64,000 nucleotides of DNA from Maribacter flavus (GCF_008386635.1 NZ_VUOE01000001.1:1054001-1118000), one strand, 5' to 3'. Positions 54,106 to 63,730 are shown, numbered from the stretch's first letter. Notes: generated by a model from the sequence alone, not told the origin. Program-made: numbers and translations.

Positions 54106-55500
54106 ATGAAATCAGCCTTTACTTTTATTTGTTCACTTTGGATTCTTTTCAGCTTGCAGGGTCTGTTTTCACAACGGTTGCAAGTGAGCTCCAACGGGCG
54201 GTATTTGGTGACCCAAGAAAACGAACCTTTCTTTTGGCTGGCGGATACGGCCTGGGAACTTTTTCATCGATGCGATGAAAAACAGGCTGCCCTGTACCTA
54301 TCAAAAAGAGCGGAACAGGGATTCAATGTCATACAAGCGGTGGTGCTGGCAGAACTGGATGGGTTGAACGACCCTAACCCGTATGGAGAAACACCCTTGA
54401 ATAACAACGACCCAACATCTCCAAACGAGGCTTATTTTCAGCATGTGGACCGTATCATCCAAATGGCGGATTCCTTAGGACTTTATATAGCCTTGCTTCC
54501 CACTTGGGGTGATAAGGTCAACACCAAGGAGTGGGGTGTTGGTCCGGAAATCTTCCATCCGAAAAACGCCTACTCATTTGGTGAATGGATGGGAAACCGA
54601 TACAAGGATTTCGAGAATATCATTTGGGTCATCGGGGGAGATAGAAACCCTAGGAACGAAAGTGATGACGTACTTATTTGGAACCAAATGGCCGAAGGCA
54701 TCGTCAAAGGTGCCGGTGGCTATGACCGAACCTTAATGACCTATCATCCACAACCGACCCAAAACGGAGGTTCCTCCACTTGGTTTCACGATCAAAAATG
54801 GTTGGATTTCAATATGCATCAAACCGGACATTGTGCAAACAAAGGTACATACAAGCACATCCAACACGATTATGCCCTTAATCCCATAAAACCCGTTTTG
54901 GATGGAGAACCCCTCTATGAAGATCATCCTAATTGCTTCAATGCAAAGGAGCTTGGCTACAGTTCAGCGGAAGATATCAGAAGAATTATGTATTGGAACG
55001 TTTTTGCAGGGGCATTGGGTCAGACTTACGGTTGCCATGCCGTTTGGCAGATGTACACTCCGGACAAGGAACCTATAAACGGACCCTTGCGCCCATGGAC
55101 CGCCGCTTTGGACATGCCCATGGCCAATCAGGTAAAGTATCTTAAAAATTTAATGCTGTCCAGACCCTACCTAACCCGTATACCCGACCAAGGTATAATT
55201 CATGGTGAACAAGCGGAGAACAATGATTACAAGATTGCCACGCGAGATCAAAATGGTAGCTACGCCATGGTATATATGCCTACTGGCGGAAAAGTTGATT
55301 TGGATGTGACCGCATTGACTTCCAACAAATTGACAGCTTGGTGGTATGACCCCAGAACGGGGAATAGCTTTTTGGGCGATGAAGTGTTGAAATCGGACCA
55401 CGTAATCATTAACGCGCCCACCTCCGGTAAAGGCCATGATTGGGTGTTGGTGCTGGACGCGACCCCAACCGGGTTTTCCAAGCCGGGAGTAGCCAGGTAA
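54106..55500 (+). CDS. DUF4038 / GH140-like glycoside hydrolase
   Basis: A 464-residue exported protein with a signal peptide (SLWILFSLQGLFSQ). The main part is a TIM-barrel of the DUF4038 type (FFWLADTAWELFHRC near residue 44, FNVIQAVVLAELDG near 84, IIWVIGGDRNPR near 167, PVLDGEPLYE near 265), with the putative collagen-binding-like C-terminal domain (YAMVYMPTGGKVDLD). GH140 enzymes are apiosidases acting on rhamnogalacturonan II. The assignment to activity is by family only. Confidence 0.82.
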   Translation: MKSAFTFICSLWILFSLQGLFSQRLQVSSNGRYLVTQENEPFFWLADTAWELFHRCDEKQAALYLSKRAEQGFNVIQAVVLAELDGLNDPNPYGETPLNNNDPTSPNEAYFQHVDRIIQMADSLGLYIALLPTWGDKVNTKEWGVGPEIFHPKNAYSFGEWMGNRYKDFENIIWVIGGDRNPRNESDDVLIWNQMAEGIVKGAGGYDRTLMTYHPQPTQNGGSSTWFHDQKWLDFNMHQTGHCANKGTYKHIQHDYALNPIKPVLDGEPLYEDHPNCFNAKELGYSSAEDIRRIMYWNVFAGALGQTYGCHAVWQMYTPDKEPINGPLRPWTAALDMPMANQVKYLKNLMLSRPYLTRIPDQGIIHGEQAENNDYKIATRDQNGSYAMVYMPTGGKVDLDVTALTSNKLTAWWYDPRTGNSFLGDEVLKSDHVIINAPTSGKGHDWVLVLDATPTGFSKPGVAR

Positions 55501-55572
55501 ATGGAACCTTGAAATAATAGTAGCAACTCCGTAATTTTTCCTATCTTAAAAGCTTCAAAATACGAACTCCCT

Positions 55573-55866
55573 ATGGTTTTAAACGTGACCGATAATCCGG
55601 ACAAAAAAAGATACGAGGTATCTGTGGAAGGCTCCACGGCCTTTGTGGAGTACATCAAGGCAAAGGATAAAATCTACCTCACCCATACGGAAGTACCAAC
55701 GGCCTTGGAAGGCAAGGGCATCGGTTCATCGCTCGTCTTAAAAGTATTGGAAGATTTAGAACGACAGAATCTGACCCTTGTTCCCCTGTGCCCCTTCGTA
55801 GCGATGTACTTAAAAAAACATCCTGAATGGAAAAAATTGGTCATGAAAGGCATCAACATTGAATAA
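55573..55866 (+). CDS. Small GNAT N-acetyltransferase (YidJ-like)
   Basis: A 97-residue protein of the short GNAT family. The acetyl-CoA binding segment is EGKGIGSSLVLKVLED near residue 51 and the C-terminal segment is CPFVAMYLKKHPEW. Substrate unknown. The next gene follows after 9 bases, and the two are often neighbours in Bacteroidota. Confidence 0.85.
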   Translation: MVLNVTDNPDKKRYEVSVEGSTAFVEYIKAKDKIYLTHTEVPTALEGKGIGSSLVLKVLEDLERQNLTLVPLCPFVAMYLKKHPEWKKLVMKGINIE

Positions 55867-55875
55867 TCGAATTTT

Positions 55876-56313
55876 ATGGATAAAGAAATCGTAAAGGAAT
55901 ACACCAACGGTGAACTGACCGTGGTGTGGAAACCAAAGAAATGCATTCACTCAGAGGTCTGTGTAAAAACCCTGCCACAGGTATATGACCCCAACGGAAA
56001 ACCTTGGATTACCCCGGAAAATGCCAGCACAGAGGCTTTGAAATCGCAAATCGAGGCATGTCCATCTGGAGCATTGACCTTTTACATGAACGGGAATTCA
56101 AAAGCAGCATCAGAAAAAGCCGAAGAAGGACAAAAAACGGCGATTGCCGTACTTGCCAACGGTCCCCTACGCGTGTCGGGTAATTTGCAGATACAATTGG
56201 CTTCCGGAGAAACGGTACAAAAAGAAGGAACCACGGGCTTTTGTAGATGTGGTGCTTCGGAAAACAAACCCTTTTGCGATGGATCACATCGAAAAATACA
56301 ATTCATCGGATAA
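55876..56313 (+). CDS. Iron-sulfur protein: YjdI-like Fer4_19 domain plus CDGSH domain
   Basis: A 145-residue protein. The N-terminal domain has cysteines in CIHSEVCVKTLPQVYD and CPSGAL, as in the mono-cluster YjdI/Fer4_19 family. The C-terminal domain has CRCGASENKPFCDGSH, the 3Cys-1His 2Fe-2S CDGSH motif. An electron-transfer or redox-sensing role is likely; partner unknown. It is probably co-transcribed with the acetyltransferase. Confidence 0.88.
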   Translation: MDKEIVKEYTNGELTVVWKPKKCIHSEVCVKTLPQVYDPNGKPWITPENASTEALKSQIEACPSGALTFYMNGNSKAASEKAEEGQKTAIAVLANGPLRVSGNLQIQLASGETVQKEGTTGFCRCGASENKPFCDGSHRKIQFIG

Positions 56314-56337
56314 CCAAGATAAAAACAAAGCAACCCT

Positions 56338-57228
56338 ATGGAATTAGCCATACATAACTGGATGCGGGCAGAATCCCTAGAACATACCTTGGGCCGTATT
56401 GCCAAGCTGGGATATACCCGTCTGGAAATCCAGGGCACCCCGGAAAACTATGATGCCAAAAAAATAAAACCTGTCATGGACGACCATGGCATACAATGCT
56501 GGGGTTCCGTCACCTTAATGTTGGAAGAGCGAAACTTATTGGCGAAGGACCCCGCGCAGCGAAAAATGTCAGTGCAGTATGTGAAGGATGTAGCCAAAAT
56601 GGTATATGACCTTGGTGGTTCCGTGATCTCGCTGGTTCCTGCAACGGTCGGTAAAATTATCCCGGATGCCACCCCGGAACAGGAATGGGAATGGGCCGTT
56701 AAAGGCGTGAAGGAAATCTATGCCTATACAGAGGATTTAGGGCTCAAAATAGGCATAGAACCTATCAACCGATTTGAAACCTATTTTATCAATCGGGGCG
56801 GACAGGCATTGGCCCTTGCAGAGGCCGTAGGACCCAATTGCGGGGTGTGCTTGGACACCTTTCACATGAACATTGAGGAGGTGGACATGTTCGAAACGAT
56901 GAAAAAAGTGGGCGACCGCTTGGTAAACTTCCATGTGGCGGACAATAACCGCATGGCGCCCGGCATGGGCCATTTGGACTGGGCACGAATCATACGCACG
57001 CTGAACGAGATCAATTATGACCAGGTACTCTCGGTTGAGTTCTGCGCCCCCTTGGATAGGACCCCGGCCAATCCCTTCCCCAATTCCATCGATACTGACC
57101 CGGAAGGCTTGACCGCTGAACAGAAGAAATTTTTGGAAGATCATGGCAGTTCCGCCGTTACGGATGAATTCTATACCATGCTGACGAAAAAATCCATGGA
57201 AACATTGACCAAACTGATCAATAAATGA
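56338..57228 (+). CDS. Sugar epimerase/isomerase, D-tagatose 3-epimerase type
   Basis: A 296-residue TIM-barrel protein of the xylose isomerase-like family. The metal and catalytic acids are visible: Glu in GIEPINRFET near residue 142, Asp and His in CLDTFHMNIEE near 177, His in NFHVADNNR near 200, and Glu in LSVEFCAPLD near 235. This is the ketose 3-epimerase or hydroxypyruvate isomerase type. It overlaps the next gene by ATGA. Confidence 0.83.
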   Translation: MELAIHNWMRAESLEHTLGRIAKLGYTRLEIQGTPENYDAKKIKPVMDDHGIQCWGSVTLMLEERNLLAKDPAQRKMSVQYVKDVAKMVYDLGGSVISLVPATVGKIIPDATPEQEWEWAVKGVKEIYAYTEDLGLKIGIEPINRFETYFINRGGQALALAEAVGPNCGVCLDTFHMNIEEVDMFETMKKVGDRLVNFHVADNNRMAPGMGHLDWARIIRTLNEINYDQVLSVEFCAPLDRTPANPFPNSIDTDPEGLTAEQKKFLEDHGSSAVTDEFYTMLTKKSMETLTKLINK

Positions 57229-58388
57229 AAATAGCGAATATTGAGGCTTTCTGGTTGCGTTGTCCCATCCCCAAGGAAAAGCAACATTTTAGCGATTACG
57301 GACTGCTGACCAATTTTGATATGACACTGGTGGTAGTCACCACGGATACCGGTCTACAAGGTTTTGGGGAGGCCAAGGCCGCGGTGGGATCCTCGGGATC
57401 CTGTGCGAGTATTGTTAGTTGTATCGAGAACGAACTAAAACCCCAACTAGTGGGGCAGGATGCCCGAAATATTTCTCGAATCTGGGAGATGGTCTATAAC
57501 GGAACTCGTGACCACTATTCCTTGTCCCGAGGTCGTAAGTTTCCTATTTTAGGCCGACGGGGACTTACCATTTCCGCCCTTAGCGGTATCGATACCGCCC
57601 TTTGGGATATCAAGGGAAAGGCCCTCAACGCTCCGGTGGTGGATCTGTTGGGCGGTAGTTGCCGAGAGAAAATGGAAGCCTACGCCAGCGGTGGATGGGC
57701 CAAAATGGATGCCATTGGGGAGCAATTGAAAGGGTACACCGCCAAAGGTTTTTCGGGGGTGAAAATGCGTGTGGGCATCATGGACGAGACAGTAAAAGCG
57801 AGCGTGGATCGCGTAAAGGCCGCACGTGAAGCCTTGGGCGATGCTATCAAGTTGATGACGGATGCCCACGGCACCTTCAGCGTGCCGGAGGCCAAACAGT
57901 TCTGTCGTGGTGTGGCCGATTGCAACTTGTATTGGTTCGAGGAGCCCATCAATCCCGATAATAAAATCGGGACCGCCGAAGTGCGTTCCCAGACCCATAT
58001 TCCCATCGCTGCCGGGGAAAGCGAATATACGGCCTTTGACATCAGGGATATGATCGCGGAACGGGCCTTGGATGTCATCCAGCCCGATTGTGCCATTATC
58101 GGCGGTATCACGGAGGCCATGCGTGTATCGCAATTGGCCCATACCTATCAGTTGGAACTGGCACCGCATTGTTGGGGATCTGCCTTTTCCTTTATGGCCG
58201 GACTATCGGTGGCCTTTGCCTCGCCTTCGGCTAATGTCATTGAATTTTCCTTGGGTGGAAACCCCATGATGTACGACCTGGTGAAAGAACATATTAGTGT
58301 GGACCAAAACGGCATGATCGCCGCTCCGGACAGACCCGGTTTGGGCCTGACGCCCAATTGGGATTTTGTAAAAGAATTTAAACAATAA
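57225..58388 (+). CDS. Mandelate racemase/muconate lactonizing enzyme family (enolase superfamily)
   Basis: A 387-residue enzyme with a capping N-terminal domain and a beta-barrel. Seen are the KxR-type base motif in GVKMRVG near residue 186, the first metal Asp in LMTDAHG, Glu in YWFEEPINPD, the third acid in AAGESEYT and His in LAPHCWGS. It is close to acid-sugar dehydratases such as those acting on aldonates, but the substrate is not assigned. It follows the epimerase by overlap and shares its transcript. Confidence 0.85.
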   Translation: MKIANIEAFWLRCPIPKEKQHFSDYGLLTNFDMTLVVVTTDTGLQGFGEAKAAVGSSGSCASIVSCIENELKPQLVGQDARNISRIWEMVYNGTRDHYSLSRGRKFPILGRRGLTISALSGIDTALWDIKGKALNAPVVDLLGGSCREKMEAYASGGWAKMDAIGEQLKGYTAKGFSGVKMRVGIMDETVKASVDRVKAAREALGDAIKLMTDAHGTFSVPEAKQFCRGVADCNLYWFEEPINPDNKIGTAEVRSQTHIPIAAGESEYTAFDIRDMIAERALDVIQPDCAIIGGITEAMRVSQLAHTYQLELAPHCWGSAFSFMAGLSVAFASPSANVIEFSLGGNPMMYDLVKEHISVDQNGMIAAPDRPGLGLTPNWDFVKEFKQ

Positions 58389-58393
58389 GAACC

Positions 58394-58888
58394 ATGGCAA
58401 AAGCAGTAAAAATCAATCATGTAGCCTTGGTGGTGAGCAATTTGGAGGAAGCTTGTGAATTTTATGAGCATGAACTGGGCCTGGAACCCATTCCCGCATT
58501 TTTGTTCGACTACCCAACGGCCTTTTTCAAGTTCAATGAGGAGCAACAGCTACACCTGACCGAATGGGAAGATAGCTACTCCTTTCGAGGACATTTGTGC
58601 GTTACCGTAGACGATATCAACGCGGTTTTCTTTCGGATGAAGGAACTGGGAGTCATTGACATCCAACCTTGGGGAAAGGTGCGCCAACTGCCCGATGGTG
58701 CTATCCAGATGTTCGTGCGGGATCCATCGGGAAACTTGGTGGAAATATCCTCGGACCCGGACGATAAGGATAAAATCGACCCCAAGATTTTTGAGGACGA
58801 ACTATATCAAGAGGGTATATATGTGTCCGGAAGAAACGATTTTAGGGGATACAAGACCAAGGATGCCACCCTGTACCACAACAAGTAA
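58394..58888 (+). CDS. VOC (glyoxalase/dioxygenase) family protein
   Basis: A 164-residue vicinal-oxygen-chelate protein. The metal ligands are His in KINHVALVVSN near residue 9, His in QLHLTEWED near 55, and Glu in NLVEISSDP near 116. The family includes lactoylglutathione lyases, dioxygenases and epimerases; the role here is unknown. Start is 5 bases after the previous stop, so it belongs to the same operon. Confidence 0.85.
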   Translation: MAKAVKINHVALVVSNLEEACEFYEHELGLEPIPAFLFDYPTAFFKFNEEQQLHLTEWEDSYSFRGHLCVTVDDINAVFFRMKELGVIDIQPWGKVRQLPDGAIQMFVRDPSGNLVEISSDPDDKDKIDPKIFEDELYQEGIYVSGRNDFRGYKTKDATLYHNK

Positions 58889-58910
58889 TGTGCATTCACT
58901 AAACAAGCTT

Positions 58911-58943
58911 AGACCTGTCAGGTTTCCAAAACCTGACAGGTCT
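58911..58943. repeat. Perfect 15-base inverted repeat
   Basis: AGACCTGTCAGGTTT (58911-58925) and AAACCTGACAGGTCT (58929-58943) are perfect reverse complements with a 3-base spacer. It lies 22 bases after the VOC stop and 19 bases before the dehydrogenase start. From memory, this palindrome recurs in intergenic regions of flavobacterial genomes. It may act as a read-through modulator or mobile palindrome. Confidence 0.8.
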
Positions 58944-58962
58944 GCAACATCAAAACTACTAA

Positions 58963-59931
58963 ATGCCCAAAAATATCCTTTTATTGGAAACCATAGCCGA
59001 CGAAGCCATGGAGCTTTTGGAATCGGCCGAGGATATGAACATCCTAACCGGTTTTGACGCCGCTTCCTTGGAAAGGCATCTTTCCGAGAGCGAAATTCAT
59101 GCCATTATCACCCGTGGAAAAGGTCAGGTACGGTCATCATTAATAGCATCCCTTCCCAAATTGGAAGTCATTTCCAGATGTGGTGTAGGCTTGGACAACA
59201 TCGATGTGTCGGCAGCGACCGAAAGGGACATCAAGGTCGTAAATGCGCCCAATTCCAACGCCAATACCATTGCGGAACACACTATTTCCCTGTTATTGGT
59301 ACTGCAAAGGAACCTTTACAATGCCATTACCATGGTGAAGGAAGACCGATGGCAAGATCGTGGCGGTTATGTGGGCGACGAACTGCACGGGAAGACCTTG
59401 GGCATTTTGGGGATGGGCAACATCGGTAAAAAAGTTGCCAAAATTGCCGATGCCCTAGGTATGGAAGTCATTTATTGGAGCTCAAAACAGGAAGAAGTCC
59501 CCTACCCTTATAGGGATTTGGATGAAGTCTTGAAAACTTCGGATTGCATAAGTCTGCACCTACCCCTTACAAAGGAAACGGAAAACCTCATCGATGCCCA
59601 AGCGCTATCTAAAATGAAACCATCGGCCCTAATCATCAATACCGCCCGGGGCAAGATCATTGACCAAACGGCGCTGACCGAAGCACTCTATGCAAACCGA
59701 TTGGGAGGTTTTGCCGCCGATGTACTATCCGAAGAACCGCCAAAAACGAACGACCCTTTATTAAAACTGCCCAATACCTACATTACGGCGCACGTGGGTA
59801 GCCTCACCAAAACGACCTATGATTTTATGTGCTTGTTCACGGTACAAAATACCCTGGCAATCCTTCGGGACGAAATGCCCGCCAACAATTGCATCTATAA
59901 CTTGAAGGAATTAAAAGATTCAAACCGATAA
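58963..59931 (+). CDS. D-isomer-specific 2-hydroxyacid dehydrogenase (SerA-like)
   Basis: A 322-residue NAD-dependent dehydrogenase. The Rossmann motif is GILGMGNIGKKVA near residue 147. The catalytic Arg is in INTARGKIID near 228, Glu in LSEEPP near 257, and His in ITAHVGSLTK near 280. It lacks the ACT domain of true SerA. It probably oxidises or reduces a 2-hydroxy acid produced in the same catabolic block. The next gene follows after 2 bases. Confidence 0.88.
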   Translation: MPKNILLLETIADEAMELLESAEDMNILTGFDAASLERHLSESEIHAIITRGKGQVRSSLIASLPKLEVISRCGVGLDNIDVSAATERDIKVVNAPNSNANTIAEHTISLLLVLQRNLYNAITMVKEDRWQDRGGYVGDELHGKTLGILGMGNIGKKVAKIADALGMEVIYWSSKQEEVPYPYRDLDEVLKTSDCISLHLPLTKETENLIDAQALSKMKPSALIINTARGKIIDQTALTEALYANRLGGFAADVLSEEPPKTNDPLLKLPNTYITAHVGSLTKTTYDFMCLFTVQNTLAILRDEMPANNCIYNLKELKDSNR

Positions 59932-59933
59932 AA

Positions 59934-61232
59934 ATGAAGTATCAATCCAAACCAACCCTACTTTTCTTATTGTTCCTATTGTCTTGTATTTCAGCGAACT
60001 CCCAAATTCTTGTGAATCAAGACCGATTGGAACAGCGGATTTTCGATTTGGCAAAATTCGGACTTCAGGAAAATGGCGAAACGGAGCGGGTCGCTTTTAG
60101 TGATGCCGATTTGGAGGCGCACCAGTGGGTCTTGGACGAATTGACGAAAATGGGATTGGAAGCGCATACCGATTTTGCGGGTAACATAGTGGCGACCAGG
60201 TCGGGTTCCAAGAAGAACATGAAACCCATAGTCTTTGGGTCCCATATTGACCGGGTCCCCAATGGGGGCAATTATGACGGATGCGTGGGCTCCATGGCTG
60301 CTTTGGAGGTCATTCAGACCTTGAACGAGAACAATGTAAAAACAAAACACCCGCTTCAGGTCATCATTTTCTCGAACGAGGAAGGTGGCGTTATGGGTAG
60401 TCGGGCGATTGCCGGACATTTGGGCAAGAGTGCACTAGGTGTTAAAAATTCCACGGGCTACACCATGGGAGAAGGCATCATGCGTTTGGGCGGGGACACT
60501 ACCCGACTTGCGGAGGTTGTGCGAAAAGAGGGTGATTTGGCCGCATTTTTGGAGTTTCACATTGAACAGGGAGGCATCCTTGAAAAAGAAAATTTGGAAA
60601 TTGGGGTGGTAGAGGGTATTGTAGGACTTAAATGGTGGGATGTCGTATTTACAGGTTTTGCCAACCATGCAGGCACCACGCCCATGGATGCCAGACAGGA
60701 TGCGCTATTAGCAGCGGCAAAATTCATCGTTGCCGTAAACGAAATCACCAACAGCTTTGACGGGGCCCAAGTGGGTACTGTAGGGAGAATCAAAGCGGAG
60801 CCCGGTGCCCCAAATGTAATTCCTGGAAAGGTAACCGCCAGTTTGGAAATACGAGATCTCTCATCGAATGTGATCCAAAAGGTGTATCAGGCCATTAAAA
60901 CCAAAACGGAAGAAATTGCAGCTTCCTCAAATGTCACGGTGGAATTCCGTCCCTTGGATACCACTGCGGACCCTGCCATTATGAATTCGGAAGTACAAAA
61001 AATCATTGCCGAAAATGCCAAATCCTTGGGGTTGACCTATAGATATATGCCCAGCGGAGCGGGACACGATGCCCAGGATATGGCCATCCTTGCCCCTACG
61101 GGAATGATCTTTGTTCCCAGCAAGGGCGGCATTAGCCACTCGCCAAAAGAATTTACTTCTGCAAAGGATATGGCCAATGGGGCCAATGTGCTCTTAAAAT
61201 CCTTATTGGAGTTGGATAAAAAATTGGATTAA
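59934..61232 (+). CDS. Exported M20-family amidohydrolase (N-carbamoyl amino acid/allantoate type)
   Basis: A 432-residue metallohydrolase. The signal (LLFLLFLLSCISANSQ) suggests a periplasmic or lipid-anchored enzyme, unlike most cytoplasmic family members. Metal ligands: FGSHIDRVPNGGNYDG, NEEGG, and HIEQGG. The typical NHAGTTPMDARQDAL and GAGHDAQDMA segments identify the Hyu/allantoate amidohydrolase group. Substrate unknown. Confidence 0.85.
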   Translation: MKYQSKPTLLFLLFLLSCISANSQILVNQDRLEQRIFDLAKFGLQENGETERVAFSDADLEAHQWVLDELTKMGLEAHTDFAGNIVATRSGSKKNMKPIVFGSHIDRVPNGGNYDGCVGSMAALEVIQTLNENNVKTKHPLQVIIFSNEEGGVMGSRAIAGHLGKSALGVKNSTGYTMGEGIMRLGGDTTRLAEVVRKEGDLAAFLEFHIEQGGILEKENLEIGVVEGIVGLKWWDVVFTGFANHAGTTPMDARQDALLAAAKFIVAVNEITNSFDGAQVGTVGRIKAEPGAPNVIPGKVTASLEIRDLSSNVIQKVYQAIKTKTEEIAASSNVTVEFRPLDTTADPAIMNSEVQKIIAENAKSLGLTYRYMPSGAGHDAQDMAILAPTGMIFVPSKGGISHSPKEFTSAKDMANGANVLLKSLLELDKKLD

Positions 61233-61304
61233 TTGGGATACTTTACATATCATTTTCGGGGTTTTATCCCTACCTTGAAAGCATATCACTAATAGCTACA
61301 GAAA

Positions 61305-62858
61305 ATGCAAAAACAACTACTATTTTCCATCCTGTTCATTGTTGGATTCTTCCTAAATTCTTATGCCCAAACCGTTGAAGAAATGGTGGCGGCCATAGAA
61401 AAAGAGGGTACCGAAAATTCCCAATTAGAGGAACTGGCCTATCAATTGATGGACCTCAATGGCCCAAGGTTGGTGGGTACGCCAGAAATGAAATCTGCGC
61501 ACGATTGGGCGGTAAACACCTATAAAAGCTGGGGCATCGATGCGGAAAACCAGCAATGGGGCACCTGGAAAGGATGGCAACGGGGCATTACCCATGTTGA
61601 TATAGTACATCCCAGGGTGGCCTCCTTGCATGCTACCCAATTGGCTTGGAGCCCAAGTGCGGGTAAAAAGGGAGTTACGGCCGAGCTTATTGCCCTCCCA
61701 ACAATACAGGATTCCTTGGCGTTTGCCCAATGGCTTCCCAATGTAAAGGGAAAAATTGTTATGGTCAGCATGATGCAGCCCACCGGAAGACCGGATGACA
61801 ATTGGGAAGAATTCGCTACCGAGGCTTCCTTCAAAAAAATGAAGGAAGAGCGGGAAGCGATGGAAAAAGCCTGGGACGAGAACATGAAAAATACCGGATA
61901 TTCCAGTAGGACCATCAACAAAGCATTGGAAGCGGCAGGTGCCGTTGCAATAGCACAATCCCGATGGTCGCGTGGATTTGGGGCGAACAAAATTTTTAGT
62001 GCCGGAACCGACAAAATTCCCGTAGTGGACATTTCCTTGGAGGGTTATGGGATGCTATACCGTATGGTGGAGCACGGCGCCAAGCCTCAGATCAAGATTA
62101 TGGCGGAATCCAAGGAACTTGGTGAAGTACCTACCTTCAACACCATTGCCACCATTCCAGGAACGGAACTCCCCGATGAATACGTAATCTTATCCGCCCA
62201 TTTCGATTCTTGGGACGGGGCTACAGGTGCAACCGACAATGGCACAGGGACCATCACGATGATGGAAGCCGCACGGATACTTAAAAAGTTATACCCCAAT
62301 CCCAAAAGGACCATATTGATCGGTCATTGGGGAAGCGAAGAGCAGGGGTTAAACGGGTCCAGGGCCTTTGTGGAGGATAACCCAAAAATTGTGGAAGGAC
62401 TTCAGGCACTGTTCAACCAGGATAATGGTACGGGAAGGGTGGTGCGTATTTCAGGGCAGGGCTTTCTGCATGCCTATGATTACCTAGGCCGATGGTTAGA
62501 AGCGGTTCCGGATGCCTATAAAAACGAAATTGAAACTACATTTCCCGGTACACCTGGAGGCGGCGGTTCAGATTATGCCTCTTTTGTGGCGGCAGGGGCA
62601 CCGGCCTTTTCGTTGAGCTCCCTAAGTTGGGCCTATTGGAACTATACGTGGCATACCAATCTGGATACCTATGACAAAATTGTCTTTGACGACGTTCGGA
62701 ACAACGCCATCCTTACGGCCATCCTAACCTATATGGCCTGTGAGGACCCAGAAAAAACATCTAGGGAAAAAGCGGTATTGGGTATCGATCCCAGAACCGG
62801 GGAACAAAGGGAATGGCCCAGCCAACGAAGTCCTACCAGAAAGGGTGGTATGGATTAA
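61305..62858 (+). CDS. Exported M28-family metallopeptidase
   Basis: A 517-residue enzyme. It has a signal peptide (LFSILFIVGFFLNSYAQ), a PA-domain-like insertion near residues 120-250, and the M28 zinc core: SAHFDSWDGATGATDNGTG, GSEEQGLNGS and the final His in WHTNLDTYDKI. These are carboxy- or aminopeptidases, usually periplasmic. It converges on the SGNH gene. Confidence 0.88.
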   Translation: MQKQLLFSILFIVGFFLNSYAQTVEEMVAAIEKEGTENSQLEELAYQLMDLNGPRLVGTPEMKSAHDWAVNTYKSWGIDAENQQWGTWKGWQRGITHVDIVHPRVASLHATQLAWSPSAGKKGVTAELIALPTIQDSLAFAQWLPNVKGKIVMVSMMQPTGRPDDNWEEFATEASFKKMKEEREAMEKAWDENMKNTGYSSRTINKALEAAGAVAIAQSRWSRGFGANKIFSAGTDKIPVVDISLEGYGMLYRMVEHGAKPQIKIMAESKELGEVPTFNTIATIPGTELPDEYVILSAHFDSWDGATGATDNGTGTITMMEAARILKKLYPNPKRTILIGHWGSEEQGLNGSRAFVEDNPKIVEGLQALFNQDNGTGRVVRISGQGFLHAYDYLGRWLEAVPDAYKNEIETTFPGTPGGGGSDYASFVAAGAPAFSLSSLSWAYWNYTWHTNLDTYDKIVFDDVRNNAILTAILTYMACEDPEKTSREKAVLGIDPRTGEQREWPSQRSPTRKGGMD

Positions 62859-62884
62859 AATTCGTGCTTATCGGGAAAATGCAC

Positions 62885-63604
62885 CTATGAAGGTAGTAGT
62901 GCCCCTCGTATGGTACGGCTCCAAATTTCATAACCCGCTTTGTTTAAATGTAGCCCATCCGCCATATACAGTTCGGGCCGAGGTTTGTGGTCTTTGGATA
63001 TCATAGGGTTAAAGACATCAATGAATTGGGCCTGTAGTTCATGGACCACATACTTTTCCAATAACCGATTGGTTTCCAAAATATCCGGAAGCATCTCCTG
63101 CCTTGCAATCGTTGGTTTTATGCTGATAATCGCCAAAGCTATGTTCGCATCCTTTTCCTTGATTTTTTGCACCAACCTCTTGCAGTCGGCCAAAACTGTT
63201 TCGGGGGATTTTCCTTCGCCCAAATCGTTCTCCCCGGCATATAGAACAATTTTGCTAGGATGTAAAGGGCCGAATACCTCATCAAAATAATGGGCACACC
63301 AAGCATAGTTGGAACCACCAAAACCCAGGTTCAACACATTCAGGGGCGCTAGATCTTCCTTCATATGCACCCACAGCCTTATAGAGGAACTTCCATAAAA
63401 GGCAATTAAGTTTTCTGTGTTTTCAAGGCTTCGGGCCCTTCGCTTGAGTCGGTTTATCTGGTTGCGCCAGAAGTCGGAAGGGTCTTCGCCGTCCGGTAAG
63501 ATATTTTCAGATATTTCGTCCAAAACATCATCGGATGGCACCTTAAACCCTATATCCCTCCAAAACTTTATGAATCCCGATTTTAATTCCTTTAGATATC
63601 CCAT
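62885..63604 (-). CDS. SGNH/GDSL hydrolase family protein
   Basis: A 239-residue protein without a clear signal. Block I is FYGSSSIRLW with the nucleophilic Ser near residue 69, block III is YAGENDLGEG with Gly and Asn, and block V is ADGLHLNKAGY with the Asp and His. The family has esterases, acetylxylan esterases and lipases. The first 45 residues form a separate helical part (PSDDVLDEISENILPDG). Substrate unknown. Confidence 0.85.
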   Translation of the reverse strand: MGYLKELKSGFIKFWRDIGFKVPSDDVLDEISENILPDGEDPSDFWRNQINRLKRRARSLENTENLIAFYGSSSIRLWVHMKEDLAPLNVLNLGFGGSNYAWCAHYFDEVFGPLHPSKIVLYAGENDLGEGKSPETVLADCKRLVQKIKEKDANIALAIISIKPTIARQEMLPDILETNRLLEKYVVHELQAQFIDVFNPMISKDHKPRPELYMADGLHLNKAGYEIWSRTIRGALLPS

Positions 63605-63624
63605 TTAGCAAAAACTCAATCGGG

Positions 63625-63632
63625 CAAAGGTA
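63625..63632 (-). promoter_or_regulatory. Possible -7 box of the SGNH gene
   Basis: The minus strand reads TACCTTTG, matching TAnnTTTG, and ends 20 bases before the ATG at 63604. No -33 TTG is visible at the usual distance. Confidence 0.35.
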
Positions 63633-63730
63633 CGATATGCCGATTAGTATCTGGATGTAAGACCGTTTCATATAATTATCTATAAATAATATTCGTACCG
63701 AGACACCCTACAGAAGTCGAATTTCTCACT

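Noticed and set aside
57549-58169. Minus-strand frame of 206 codons inside the enolase-superfamily gene
   Set aside because: Shadow frame; the plus-strand protein carries all catalytic residues of its family.
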